DNA from: Gammaproteobacteria bacterium
GTDB taxonomy: Bacteria > Pseudomonadota > Gammaproteobacteria > Burkholderiales > Nitrosomonadaceae
Length of the DNA stretch: 64,000 bases
NCBI GenBank assembly: GCA_015709635.1
Contig: CP054180.1
Coordinates: 1,178,001 to 1,242,000, forward strand
Reading direction: 5' to 3'
The position numbers and the translations under genes were made by a program. This document shows positions 17,024 through 24,481 of the stretch, piece by piece (position 1 is the stretch's first letter; every line of letters starts with the position of its first letter). The notes under the pieces are model-generated. The model worked only from the letters and a program-made list of their open reading frames with translations. It had not been told where the DNA came from and searched no databases.

Positions 17024-17339
17024 TTACCAAACCATCCTGGATAGCAACGAAAAACCGGCTTTTGTCGTCGTGCCTTATGCCGAGTTTGTCAAACTGCCCG
17101 GCGTAGTACGCCCGGGCACGATCCCCAACGAGGTTGCCGGTAAACGCATCATGAATGAAGTCAGTATGCTCGCCGCCTGGCGCGAATACCTGATGCTGAC
17201 GCAAGAGGAAATGGCTAAACGCATGGGGATTACGCAAGCCGGTTACGCGCAGATCGAATCTGCCAAACGCCCGCGTAAGGCAACACTTGAGAAAGCCGCA
17301 GCGGCGATGGGTATTACCTTGGATCAACTCGCGTATTGA
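17007..17339 (+). CDS. Antitoxin with Phd-like N terminus and Xre-type helix-turn-helix
   Basis: A 110-residue antitoxin and autorepressor for the toxin upstream. The N terminus YQTILDSNEKPAFVVVPYAE looks like the Phd/YefM-type dimerisation region. Residues 55-107 form an Xre helix-turn-helix (REYLMLTQEEMAKRMGITQ, GYAQIESAKRPRKATLEKAA). The ATG at 17007 is chosen because AGGAGG at 16990-16995 lies eleven bases upstream; the GTG at 16995 would overlap that site. Toxin-before-antitoxin order is as in HigBA. The intact antitoxin beside a broken toxin suggests the module has lost its addiction function. Confidence 0.85.
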   Translation: MSALINYQTILDSNEKPAFVVVPYAEFVKLPGVVRPGTIPNEVAGKRIMNEVSMLAAWREYLMLTQEEMAKRMGITQAGYAQIESAKRPRKATLEKAAAAMGITLDQLAY

Positions 17340-17364
17340 AGGGCGCGTTTGGAGCTCGTAGCTT

Positions 17365-17406
17365 GTAGATACTCTCTCTTTTTGCAAATGATTTTTAAGA
17401 AATCAT
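17365..17406. repeat. Second copy of the long hairpin, truncated by the IS110-type element
   Basis: Left arm (17365-17394), a TTAAG loop and only seven bases of the right arm (AAATCAT) remain. Identity with the intact copy stops at 17407. The sequence that should follow the hairpin resumes at 18708 (CTACGGGTTGTT). About 19 bases of the right arm are missing at the far junction. It starts 25 bases after the antitoxin stop, just as the first copy follows the HEPN gene. Confidence 0.85.
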
Positions 17407-18393
17407 GTTGTTTCCATACGAAAAAACATACGGCCATCAAAAGGCTGTTTGCTGCGTAACATGCCGTAAATTGCATGCAGTATTTTGCGCATGACTGCAC
17501 ATAATGCTTGGATTTTCAGTAACCCACGTTTTTCCTGTAAATGTTTGTAGTAAGCTGCAACATGAGGCTCGCTGCGGCTTGCCACCAACGCAGGCATGTA
17601 TAAGGCTTGGCGGATATACCGGTTGCCTGCTTTACTAATCCTTGTTTGCTTGACCACGCTACCGCCCGATTCAAAGTGCCTCGGATCCAAGCCTGCATAG
17701 GCTACCCATTGTTTGATCGTTAAATCATCAGGCATAGTCAATAGTTCGCCTAGCAACTGAATGGCAGAGGCTTCGGCAATACCTTTCATGCTAGTAATCA
17801 AGGCAAAAATCTCACGTAATTCTTGGTTTCTGTTAATAATGCTCAATGCGTTGATACGGAAACCAGCAATTTGTTCTTCAAGTGTGCCAATCAAACTTTT
17901 GTCTGCGTGAGGATCACTTCCGGTGTTTCCTGAGTCACCATCAATGCACCTAACTGATTCTTCACCTGCGCTTTGATTTTGTTGGTTGCGGAAATGCGGC
18001 GCGCTAAAGCGCGTAACGCAAGCGCTTCTTCACTTGGGCGCTGCCATTGAACAAGCGGCATCCGCTCGGCATAGCTCGCCAATACATCCGCATCAATACT
18101 GTCGGTCTTACACCGCTGCATCAGTGCCTTGGCAAAGTTATGAGCAGCTTTGGGATTGATTACCGTTACCGTAATCTTTTCGGAACGGCTCAAGGCAACG
18201 GCCAGATCAAAGTGATGCATACCTGTCGCTTCCATACACACGATGCTTTCACCCTGCAATTTTGAATCAAAGCAACTAAGCGTTTATGATCTTCCGGTGC
18301 ATTCTCATACGGTTGTGCTTTTCGATGCTTGCCATTAACACTGACCACCACACTCAATGCTTTACCTGAAACATCAATACCAATGTGATTCAT
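17403..18393 (-). pseudogene. IS110-family transposase, two frameshifts
   Basis: DEDD transposase of the IS110 family, a serine-containing recombinase guided by a bridge RNA in characterised relatives. Three frame pieces join: MNHIGIDVSGKALSVVVS (18393 down to about 18250), then VCMEATGMHHFDLAVAL and KTDSIDADVLASYA (to about 17893), then the Transposase_20 part with SMKGIAEASAIQLLGELL, YAGLDPRHFESGGSVVKQ and ISKAGNRYIRQALY. The acidic N-terminal residues and the C-terminal SGGS serine survive. Each shift is repaired by adding one A (in CAAAATTG near 18262 and in ACAAAAGT near 17898). As written it should make no full-length enzyme of about 330 residues. Confidence 0.88.
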
Positions 18394-18707
18394 TGCTTAT
18401 CACCTCGAAATCATTTTTGTTATCATGCTTTCTGGTTTCCCTGACCCTGGCACTTCATCTATCTTCCTTGCAAATTCAGGTTCAGAAGCTAAGCTTACAG
18501 ACCTTGGATACTCCACGATATGGATGACGAGGGCGGGGAGCCTTTCTACGTACAAGCTCGGAGCTTAAGGTTGGGTCGACTTCCCCAGAAATTGGTATTA
18601 CTCTAATACAATTTTCTTGTCGGGTTAATATACAAGGTTGGGGTAAGGCACGAACCCCAACATCAACAAAATCGCCAATCGTTGAGCTTCATTTCATTCA
18701 AACCAAC
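17407..18707 (-). mobile_element. Decayed IS110-family insertion sequence inside the hairpin repeat
   Basis: The insert of about 1.30 kb between the two halves of the repeat contains one leftward transposase with two frameshifts and a 315 bp non-coding region upstream of it. That is the layout of IS110-group elements (long left end, very short right end). No target duplication is seen, in keeping with the family. The right boundary is set by resumption of the repeat at 18708 and the left boundary by its loss at 17407; both are uncertain by a few bases because the transposase stop lies in the apparent flank. Confidence 0.75.
18394..18707 (-). ncRNA. Candidate bridge RNA region in the IS110 left end
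   Basis: This 314-base non-coding stretch lies directly upstream of the transposase on its strand, the position from which IS621-type IS110 elements transcribe a structured bridge RNA with target- and donor-binding loops. Local complementarities are visible (for example GGTTGGGG near 18640 with CCCCAAC near 18653-18659). The call rests on position and length, not on a recognised RNA family. The element's transposase is broken, so the RNA may be a relic. Confidence 0.4.
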
Positions 18708-19051
18708 CTACGGGTTGTTGCCATTGAGGATGATGCGGTACCCGGCGGCAGTATGGGGGGGGTATATTCCGCTCATAATGCTGGTTGCAATCGCGAGGAG
18801 CCTTGTAATCGGATAAAACATTTAGCAGTCGTGGCGACCTCGGATAGAAAACATCATATATGCAATGAATGAAACGCTAAACCGGAATCTTATGGAAACA
18901 CTAAATTATTCGTCACACCGGCGAAGGCCGGTGTCCAGTTCGTTGTTTTTTCTGGATTCCGGCCTTCGCCGGAATGACAAATTTAGAATAATTCAGCGGC
19001 TTGTTAGTAAACCGGTACTCCAATTCATCCCATTTAGTGAGGTAACTACCC
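18708..19051 (+). other. Gap before fumC (344 bp): repeat tail, REP pair and fumC leader
   Basis: Starts with the tail of the hairpin repeat (CTACGGGTTGTTGCCATTGAGG). It continues through unassigned DNA, including a run of seven G near 18756, then carries the REP pair at 18912-18978. A GTGAGG ribosome binding site lies before the fumC ATG. I see no gene. Confidence 0.5.
18912..18978. repeat. Inverted pair of REP-like palindromes
   Basis: Two units of the form GTCA-xx-CCGGCGAAGGCCGG-xx-TCCAG face each other (18912-18938 and 18952-18978 in reverse) across a T-rich spacer. Each is palindromic, and together they form one long hairpin. Similar GTCATTCCGGCGAAGGCCGG units are widespread extragenic repeats in Proteobacteria. 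It sits 73 bases before fumC. Confidence 0.85.
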
Positions 19052-20437
19052 ATGCAAATCCGTGAAGAAAAAGACACCATGGGGCCGGTGCAAGTGCCCG
19101 CCGAAGCCCTGTGGGGCGCGCAAACGCAGCGCTCGTTGCAGAATTTCAAGATTTCCGGTGAGTGCATGCCGGTGGCGTTGATTCATGCGCTGGCCAAGGT
19201 CAAGCGTGCCGCCGCCAAAGTCAACCACGATCTGGGAGTGCTCAATGCCGCCAGCGCCGCGGCGATCATCGAGGCGGCCGACGAAGTGATCGCGGGGGAT
19301 TTCGACGACCAATTTCCGTTGGTGGTGTGGCAAACCGGTTCCGGTACGCAGACCAACATGAACGTGAATGAGGTGCTGGCGAACCGGGCATCGGAAATTC
19401 TCGGTGGCGGGCGCGGCGCGGATCGCAAAGTGCACCCGAACGACGACGTCAATAAAGGGCAATCGTCCAACGATGTGTTCCCGACCGCGATGCATGTCGC
19501 CGCCATGCAGGAGTTGCAGCATCACTTGATTCCGGCCATTCAGTTGTTGCGTGAAACCTTGGCCACCAAAGCGCAAGCTTTCAATGCCATCGTCAAAATC
19601 GGCCGCACGCATTTACAGGATGCGACACCGCTCACTTTGGGGCAGGAATTTTCCGGTTATGTCGCGCAATTGGATCACGGCTTGCGGCATGTGCAAGCGT
19701 CGATGGGTCATGTGTGCGAGCTGGCGCTTGGTGGCACGGCGGTCGGCACGGGACTCAATGCGCATCCGGAATTCGCCGCTCGCGTGGCGGCTGAATTGTC
19801 GCGACTGAGCGGACTTCCTTTTATCACCGCGCCGAATAAGTTTGAAGCGCTGGCCAGTAACGATGCCTTGGTGCACGCGCACGGCGCATTGAAAACATTG
19901 GCTGCGTCGTTGATGAAAATCGCCAACGATATCCGCTGGCTGGCATCTGGACCGCGTTGCGGCATCGGCGAATTGCGCATTCCCGAGAACGAGCCGGGCA
20001 GTTCAATCATGCCGGGCAAGGTCAATCCGACGCAATCGGAAGCGATGACGATGGTGTGCTGCCAAGTGATGGGCAACGATGTCGCGGTCAACATGGGCGG
20101 CGCGCTGGGGAATTTTGAATTAAACGTGATGAAACCGCTGATCATTCATAATTTCCTGCAAAGCGTGCGGCTGCTGGCGGACGCGATGGTGAGTTTCAAC
20201 GAGCATTGCGCCACCGGCATCGAAGCCAATGTCGAGCGAATCGATGCGCTGATGCACAATTCGTTGATGCTGGTGACCGCGTTGAATCCGCATATCGGTT
20301 ACGACAAGGCCGCCGAAATCGCCAAAAAAGCGCACCGCGAGGGCACGACGTTGAAAGCCGCCGCAATTGCGACCGGTTATCTGACGGCGGAGCAATTCGA
20401 TGCCTGGGTGGTGCCGGAAAAAATGACGGGTCAATAG
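19052..20437 (+). CDS. fumC: Fumarate hydratase, class II
   Basis: Iron-independent TCA-cycle enzyme interconverting fumarate and L-malate. The 461 residues carry the superfamily signature GSSIMPGKVNPTQSE (about 316-330), the substrate-site stretches GSGTQTNMNVNEV and KGQSSNDVFPTAMH, and HLQDATPLTLGQEFSGY. Length and domain order are those of homotetrameric FumC. The start ATG is the one that yields the family N terminus MQIREEKDTMGPV. An MFS gene follows after 22 bases and may be co-transcribed. Confidence 0.97.
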   Translation: MQIREEKDTMGPVQVPAEALWGAQTQRSLQNFKISGECMPVALIHALAKVKRAAAKVNHDLGVLNAASAAAIIEAADEVIAGDFDDQFPLVVWQTGSGTQTNMNVNEVLANRASEILGGGRGADRKVHPNDDVNKGQSSNDVFPTAMHVAAMQELQHHLIPAIQLLRETLATKAQAFNAIVKIGRTHLQDATPLTLGQEFSGYVAQLDHGLRHVQASMGHVCELALGGTAVGTGLNAHPEFAARVAAELSRLSGLPFITAPNKFEALASNDALVHAHGALKTLAASLMKIANDIRWLASGPRCGIGELRIPENEPGSSIMPGKVNPTQSEAMTMVCCQVMGNDVAVNMGGALGNFELNVMKPLIIHNFLQSVRLLADAMVSFNEHCATGIEANVERIDALMHNSLMLVTALNPHIGYDKAAEIAKKAHREGTTLKAAAIATGYLTAEQFDAWVVPEKMTGQ

Positions 20438-20459
20438 CCAATTTTAAGAGCTTGCTTTA

Positions 20460-21764
20460 ATGATGGCATTTCCCGCTGACTGTTTTGCACCCGTTACGCG
20501 CCGCGAACGCTTTGCGTGGTGCATGTACGATTTCGCCAATTCCGGCTATACCACGGTCATTCTGACCGCTATTTTCAATGCGTATTTCGTCGGCGTGATT
20601 GCCGCTGGCAGCGGCAACGGTTCGGCGACGCTGCTGTGGACGCTGACCATGGCGGCCGCCAATGCGCTGGTGTTGTTGAGTGCGCCGGTCGTGGGCGCCA
20701 TCGCCGATTATTCCGGGGCGAAAAAGCGTTTTCTGGCCGTAACGACGGTGGGTTGCGTACTGTTTACCGCGTTATTGTATTTTGCCGGGCCGGGCGATAT
20801 CGCCTTGGCGGTTGTGCTGGTGATTCTGGCGACGGTGATGTTCGCCAGCGGCGAAAACCTGATCGCGGCCTTTCTGCCGGAAATCAGCACGCCGCAAACG
20901 ATCGGGCGGCTGTCCGGTTATGGCTGGGCGCTGGGCTATTTGGGCGGTTTATTGACGTTGGCGTTGTGTCTCGGTTATGTCACGTACGCAGAAAAGCAGG
21001 GCATGGAAGCCGCGCAGTATGTGCCGGTGACCAATCTGATTGTGGCGACGTTGTTTGCTATCGCCGCGTTGCCGACTTTGTTATGGCTGCGCGAGCGCGC
21101 GGCTGTGGCGGAATCATTTGATAGTACGCATATCGTGCGGCAAGGCTTTGGTCGTTTGCGTGCCACGCTGCGCCAAGCCCGTCTGCATACCGATTTATTC
21201 CGTTTTTTGCTGGCGCTGACTACATATTATGCCGGCATCCATATCGTGATCGTGCTAGCGGCGGTGTACGCGCAAGAAGTGATGGGGTTCAAAACGCAGG
21301 ATACGATTGTTCTGATTATGGTGGTGAATGTGACGGCAGCCATCGGCGCTTTCCTATTCGGTCATTTGCAGGATCGCATCGGTTCGCTGCGGTGTATCGC
21401 GATCACGCTGGTGATTTGGATTGCAGCGATTATTTGCGCGTATTTTGCGGTTGATGAATTTCTATTCTGGGTTGCCGCCAATTTGATCGGCACCGCACTC
21501 GGTGGCGCGCAATCGGCAGGAAGGGCGCTGGTGGGTCAATTTACACCATCCGGGCGGCAAGGTGAGTTTTTCGGTTTGTGGGGACTGGCAACGAAATTGT
21601 CGGCGATCGTCGGTCCACTCACGTACGGCGCAATGGTTTATGTGTTTGCCGGGGATCACCGTATCGCGTTACTCAGCACGCTGGTGTTTTTTGTTCTCGG
21701 TCTGGCGATGCTGGCAACGGTCGATGAGAAAAGAGGGCGCGAGATGGCGGGAATCGATTACTGA
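20460..21764 (+). CDS. MFS transporter, UMF1/Atg22-like family
   Basis: A 434-residue inner membrane transporter with about twelve hydrophobic helices. The N-terminal block RFAWCMYDFANSGYTTVI and the motif GAIADYSGAKKRFL are typical of the UMF1 family, which is related to the yeast vacuolar effluxer Atg22. A second cytoplasmic signature is FGHLQDRIGS after helix 7. The substrate is unknown for bacterial members. Two ATG codons stand together at 20460 and 20463; either may start. It follows fumC closely, and the next genes are on the other strand. Confidence 0.85.
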   Translation: MMAFPADCFAPVTRRERFAWCMYDFANSGYTTVILTAIFNAYFVGVIAAGSGNGSATLLWTLTMAAANALVLLSAPVVGAIADYSGAKKRFLAVTTVGCVLFTALLYFAGPGDIALAVVLVILATVMFASGENLIAAFLPEISTPQTIGRLSGYGWALGYLGGLLTLALCLGYVTYAEKQGMEAAQYVPVTNLIVATLFAIAALPTLLWLRERAAVAESFDSTHIVRQGFGRLRATLRQARLHTDLFRFLLALTTYYAGIHIVIVLAAVYAQEVMGFKTQDTIVLIMVVNVTAAIGAFLFGHLQDRIGSLRCIAITLVIWIAAIICAYFAVDEFLFWVAANLIGTALGGAQSAGRALVGQFTPSGRQGEFFGLWGLATKLSAIVGPLTYGAMVYVFAGDHRIALLSTLVFFVLGLAMLATVDEKRGREMAGIDY

Positions 21765-21838
21765 TGGATTTTCTTTGAAACTGAGAAGAATTTCTGCAGG
21801 GAATTTTCCGGAGTTTTGCTGCTGACTGCCTGAAGGCG

Positions 21839-21864
21839 CCTGTAGGAACATTAGATCCTACAGG
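21839..21864. terminator. Stem-loop between the MFS gene and the small lipoprotein
   Basis: CCTGTAGGA and TCCTACAGG form a perfect 9 bp stem with an 8-base loop in a convergent gap. There is no following T-run on either strand, so a factor-independent terminator is possible but not typical. Confidence 0.4.
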
Positions 21865-21919
21865 GTGTACCTCAACTACATTGGACGATAAATCGTCTTA
21901 ATAATTACTCAAGTAACTA

Positions 21920-22075
21920 TTATTTACCTGGCAGCTCGTTACGGCCTTCAGGTGCTTTACCTTCATGGGTGGTGCCATAGTTTTCTGAACTTGCGCTTTC
22001 AGGCGCTGTAGGTTTGCCACATGCGACTAATGTTAATGCTAAAAGTGTTACAACAAAAAATGCTGAGAGTTTCAT
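21920..22075 (-). CDS. Small lipoprotein, 51 residues
   Basis: ATG at 22075 on the minus strand opens a 51-residue frame ending at TAA 21920-21922. The N terminus MKLSAFFVVTLLALTLVACG is a textbook lipoprotein signal: a short basic start, a hydrophobic core and the lipobox LVAC with Cys19. The mature part is about 33 residues, polar and glycine-rich (TTHEGKAPEGRNELPGK). An AAGGAT ribosome binding site lies 8 bases upstream. It lacks the GLKGPL motif of LptM-type lipoproteins. Function is unknown; it probably sits in a membrane leaflet facing the periplasm. Confidence 0.75.
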   Translation of the reverse strand: MKLSAFFVVTLLALTLVACGKPTAPESASSENYGTTHEGKAPEGRNELPGK

Positions 22076-22187
22076 TTATAGCTATATCCTTAAAATTTAA
22101 AAAAATACATCGCTTACTTTTTTACTGCATTGCGACTATAGCATGATACAAGAAAAAATCACTGAAAAATTGTTATCTGGAATTTCC

Positions 22188-22335
22188 TTAAGGAAGCTCT
22201 GAAAAAGGTAGCGAGCGATGATCAGGCAAGGCGAAATCCGGTGAAAAAGCGCAATTTACAGTGAGTAAATGAGCATTTTGAACCTGATTTCAACGCAGCC
22301 TGAACGAGCGCAGTCGTTTTTCAGAGTTTCCTTAA
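22188..22335 (+). repeat. MITE-like element, copy 2 of 3 (148 bp)
   Basis: The best-preserved copy. It begins TTAAGGAAGCTCTGAAAAA and ends TTTTTCAGAGTTTCCTTAA, giving imperfect terminal inverted repeats with TTAA at both edges. The bases just before it (GGAATTTCC) resemble the end of another copy, so two elements may once have been adjacent. Its right TTAA provides the stop codon of the TauE/SafE gene. No ORF inside. Confidence 0.92.
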
Positions 22336-23129
22336 AGAATGCTGATTAACATGCGGATGCCTAAGCCATAGAGCAATACCACAAAGATTGACCGCAGGAT
22401 CGCCGTTTGAGTGGAATGCGTGAGCCTTGCCCCGAGCGGTGCTGTCAGCATGCTGGCGGCTACCAGCCAGAACAAAGCCGGTAAATACACATAGCCCAGG
22501 CAATAATCGGGCAGCCTTTCCGCTTGCAACATGCCGTTTACAACGTAACCGGCCGTGCCGGCCAGTGCGATGGGAAAACCGATGGCGGCGGCGGTGCCGA
22601 TGGCGTGTTGTAACTTAACGTTGCACAATGTCAGAAAAGGCACCGATAGCAATCCGCCGCCGATGGCAACCAGACTGGACAGTGCGCCGATGACATTACC
22701 AGCGAGAAACAGGCCGATTGGCCCGGGAAGCTGGAACATCGGACTGGGGCGGAATTGCAGCAGCATCTGGGTAGCGGCGTAAAAGATGAAAATGACAAAA
22801 ATAACGCTCAAAAGCTGACCGGTCATTGATCCCGCGAGTGCTGCGCCGCCGAATGTACCGAGAAAAATGCCTGGGGTGATATTTTTCAAGATTTGCCAGT
22901 TCACTGCGCCATGCTGATGATGGGTACGCAAGCTGGCAGCCGAAGTGAAAATGATCGTCGCCATCGTGGTGCCCAGCGCCAAATGAATGATGCGGTCAGC
23001 AGGGAAATCTTGTGCGGTGAATAGCGAAATCAGCACCGGCACGATAATGAGACCGCCGCCAATACCGAGCAACCCGGCAAAAAATCCCACAAACGCACCG
23101 GTCAACAGATAGATCAGCCACCATTCCAT
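22332..23129 (-). CDS. TauE/SafE family membrane transporter
   Basis: A 265-residue inner membrane protein with about eight hydrophobic helices in two repeats. The family motifs GFFAGLLGIGGGLIIVPVL (N half) and GALSSLVAIGGGLLSVPFL (C half) are both present. Members are proposed to export sulfite, sulfoacetate or related organosulfur anions; the substrate here is not shown. It is 32 bases downstream of the EVE gene on the same strand and is likely co-transcribed. Its TAA stop lies within the TTAA end of a 148 bp repeat, so the last residues may have been set by that insertion. Confidence 0.9.
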   Translation of the reverse strand: MEWWLIYLLTGAFVGFFAGLLGIGGGLIIVPVLISLFTAQDFPADRIIHLALGTTMATIIFTSAASLRTHHQHGAVNWQILKNITPGIFLGTFGGAALAGSMTGQLLSVIFVIFIFYAATQMLLQFRPSPMFQLPGPIGLFLAGNVIGALSSLVAIGGGLLSVPFLTLCNVKLQHAIGTAAAIGFPIALAGTAGYVVNGMLQAERLPDYCLGYVYLPALFWLVAASMLTAPLGARLTHSTQTAILRSIFVVLLYGLGIRMLISIL

Positions 23130-23161
23130 GATTCAGGCCGGATAAAAAGAATCGAAGCACA

Positions 23162-23617
23162 TTACAGAATACCCATGATGAATTGCCACTCGGTCGGATC
23201 GACCGGTGTGATCGATAAGCGGTTGCCGGTTTGCAGCACGCGCATGCGGCGCAGTTCGGAGTATTGCCGCAATTCCTTGATCGCGATCAGCCGGGTTCTG
23301 CGTTGCAGGGTGATCTCGACGTTAAACCAGCGCGGATTGTCTTTGGCCGCTTTGGGATCGAAATACTTGCTGGCGGGATTGAATTGCGTGGCATCTGGAT
23401 AAGCCGGTTTGCTGACGGCGGCGATGCCCATGATGCCGGGATCCTTGCAGCACGAGTGATAGAAAAATACCCGATCGCCAATGGTCATTTGATGGCGCAT
23501 GAAGTTGCGCGACTGATAATTACGCACACCTTCCCACGCGACCGTTTGATTCGGCAGGGCGGCAAAATCATCGATGCTGAATTCATAAGGCTCGGACTTC
23601 ATTAACCAGTAGCGCAT
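23162..23617 (-). CDS. EVE domain-containing protein
   Basis: A 151-residue single-domain EVE protein (PUA-like fold, related to YTH and ASCH). It opens MRYWLMKSEPYEFSIDDF and has WEGVRNYQSRNFMR and IGDRVFFYHS, the conserved pocket elements. EVE domains bind modified bases in DNA or RNA. Stand-alone bacterial copies like this are widespread, often near core genes, and their target is not settled. Fused versions occur in modification-dependent restriction systems, but nothing of that kind is beside it here. Confidence 0.92.
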   Translation of the reverse strand: MRYWLMKSEPYEFSIDDFAALPNQTVAWEGVRNYQSRNFMRHQMTIGDRVFFYHSCCKDPGIMGIAAVSKPAYPDATQFNPASKYFDPKAAKDNPRWFNVEITLQRRTRLIAIKELRQYSELRRMRVLQTGNRLSITPVDPTEWQFIMGIL

Positions 23618-23791
23618 TTTCTGAGTGGATGGTGATTTTTGTTCGGCAGTTTAGCGGGAAAGCGCTAATTATAGTTCATTGCTTTCAATCGGTTCTTGTA
23701 AAAACTATCTTCTGTTGATGAAAAATCTGCACGATAATGCATAGCTTCTGTAATATTCCAACGTTTTTTGCTCATTCCAATTACCTTAACA

Positions 23792-24445
23792 ATGAATAAT
23801 TACACACTTTCCGATATTACGGTGGATACCTGGGTACAAGGCGGTCCGCTGTCGTTGAGCGATCTGACCGGTTCGGTCGTATTGATCGAGGTTTTTCAGG
23901 TGAACTGTCCCGGTTGTTTTATTTATTCACTACCCAGAGCGGTTGATTTACACGAACGTTATCACCAGCGGGGACTGGTTGTGATCGGCTTGGCTACCGC
24001 ATTCGAGGATTATGATAAAAATACGCTGGAGAATTTGCAGAAACTGGTTACTACCGGAGAAGTGATCGGCGAAACCTACAAGGCGCTCAATCAATATAAC
24101 CTGTTGCCGCAAGGTAAATTGCCGTGGAAAATTCCGTTTGCGGTGGGGATGGATCGCGTTGTGACGGAAACCGAACCGGTTACCGATGAACGCGTGCTGC
24201 AGTATGCGCAAAAATTTCTGCCCGATTTCGGCAACTTCAGCGCCGGGCAGCAGCAAACGGTGTTGCAGCAGGTGCGGCGTTACATGGAGCAAAAATCGAT
24301 GCGCGCGGAAACTTTCGAGCGTTTTGCGCTACAGGGAACGCCGTCCTGTATTTTGTTCGACCGGAAGAGCGAGCTCAAGGATGTTTCGTTTGGCCAGATC
24401 GATTATAAACAAGCAATGGTCGAGCATTTTCTGGCGGAAAAATGA
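23792..24445 (+). CDS. Thioredoxin-fold (TlpA/redoxin-like) protein
   Basis: A 217-residue protein whose N-terminal half is a redoxin fold: SLSDLTGSVVLIEVFQVNCPGC, with the active-site motif CPGC at about residues 42-45, then HQRGLVVIGLATAFEDY. The later part (GTPSCILFDRKSEL) has the cis-Pro region. The ATG at 23792 is preferred to the TTG at 23768 because it begins right before the conserved domain. There is no signal peptide, so it is probably cytoplasmic. A helical insertion of about 90 residues between the CPGC part and the cis-Pro part is unusual. Likely a thiol oxidoreductase with unknown partner. Confidence 0.75.
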   Translation: MNNYTLSDITVDTWVQGGPLSLSDLTGSVVLIEVFQVNCPGCFIYSLPRAVDLHERYHQRGLVVIGLATAFEDYDKNTLENLQKLVTTGEVIGETYKALNQYNLLPQGKLPWKIPFAVGMDRVVTETEPVTDERVLQYAQKFLPDFGNFSAGQQQTVLQQVRRYMEQKSMRAETFERFALQGTPSCILFDRKSELKDVSFGQIDYKQAMVEHFLAEK

Positions 24446-24481
24446 TATCTGAAGTCTATCCGGCATTCAGCATTACTACGA

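Noticed and set aside
17880..18265. Programmed frameshifting as explanation for the split IS110 transposase
   Set aside because: Two separate shifts would be needed, and IS110 transposases are normally single frames; decay or sequence error is simpler.
18865..19065. 66-codon frame before fumC
   Set aside because: It runs through the REP pair; REP-encoded residues such as HRRRPVSS are typical false ORFs.
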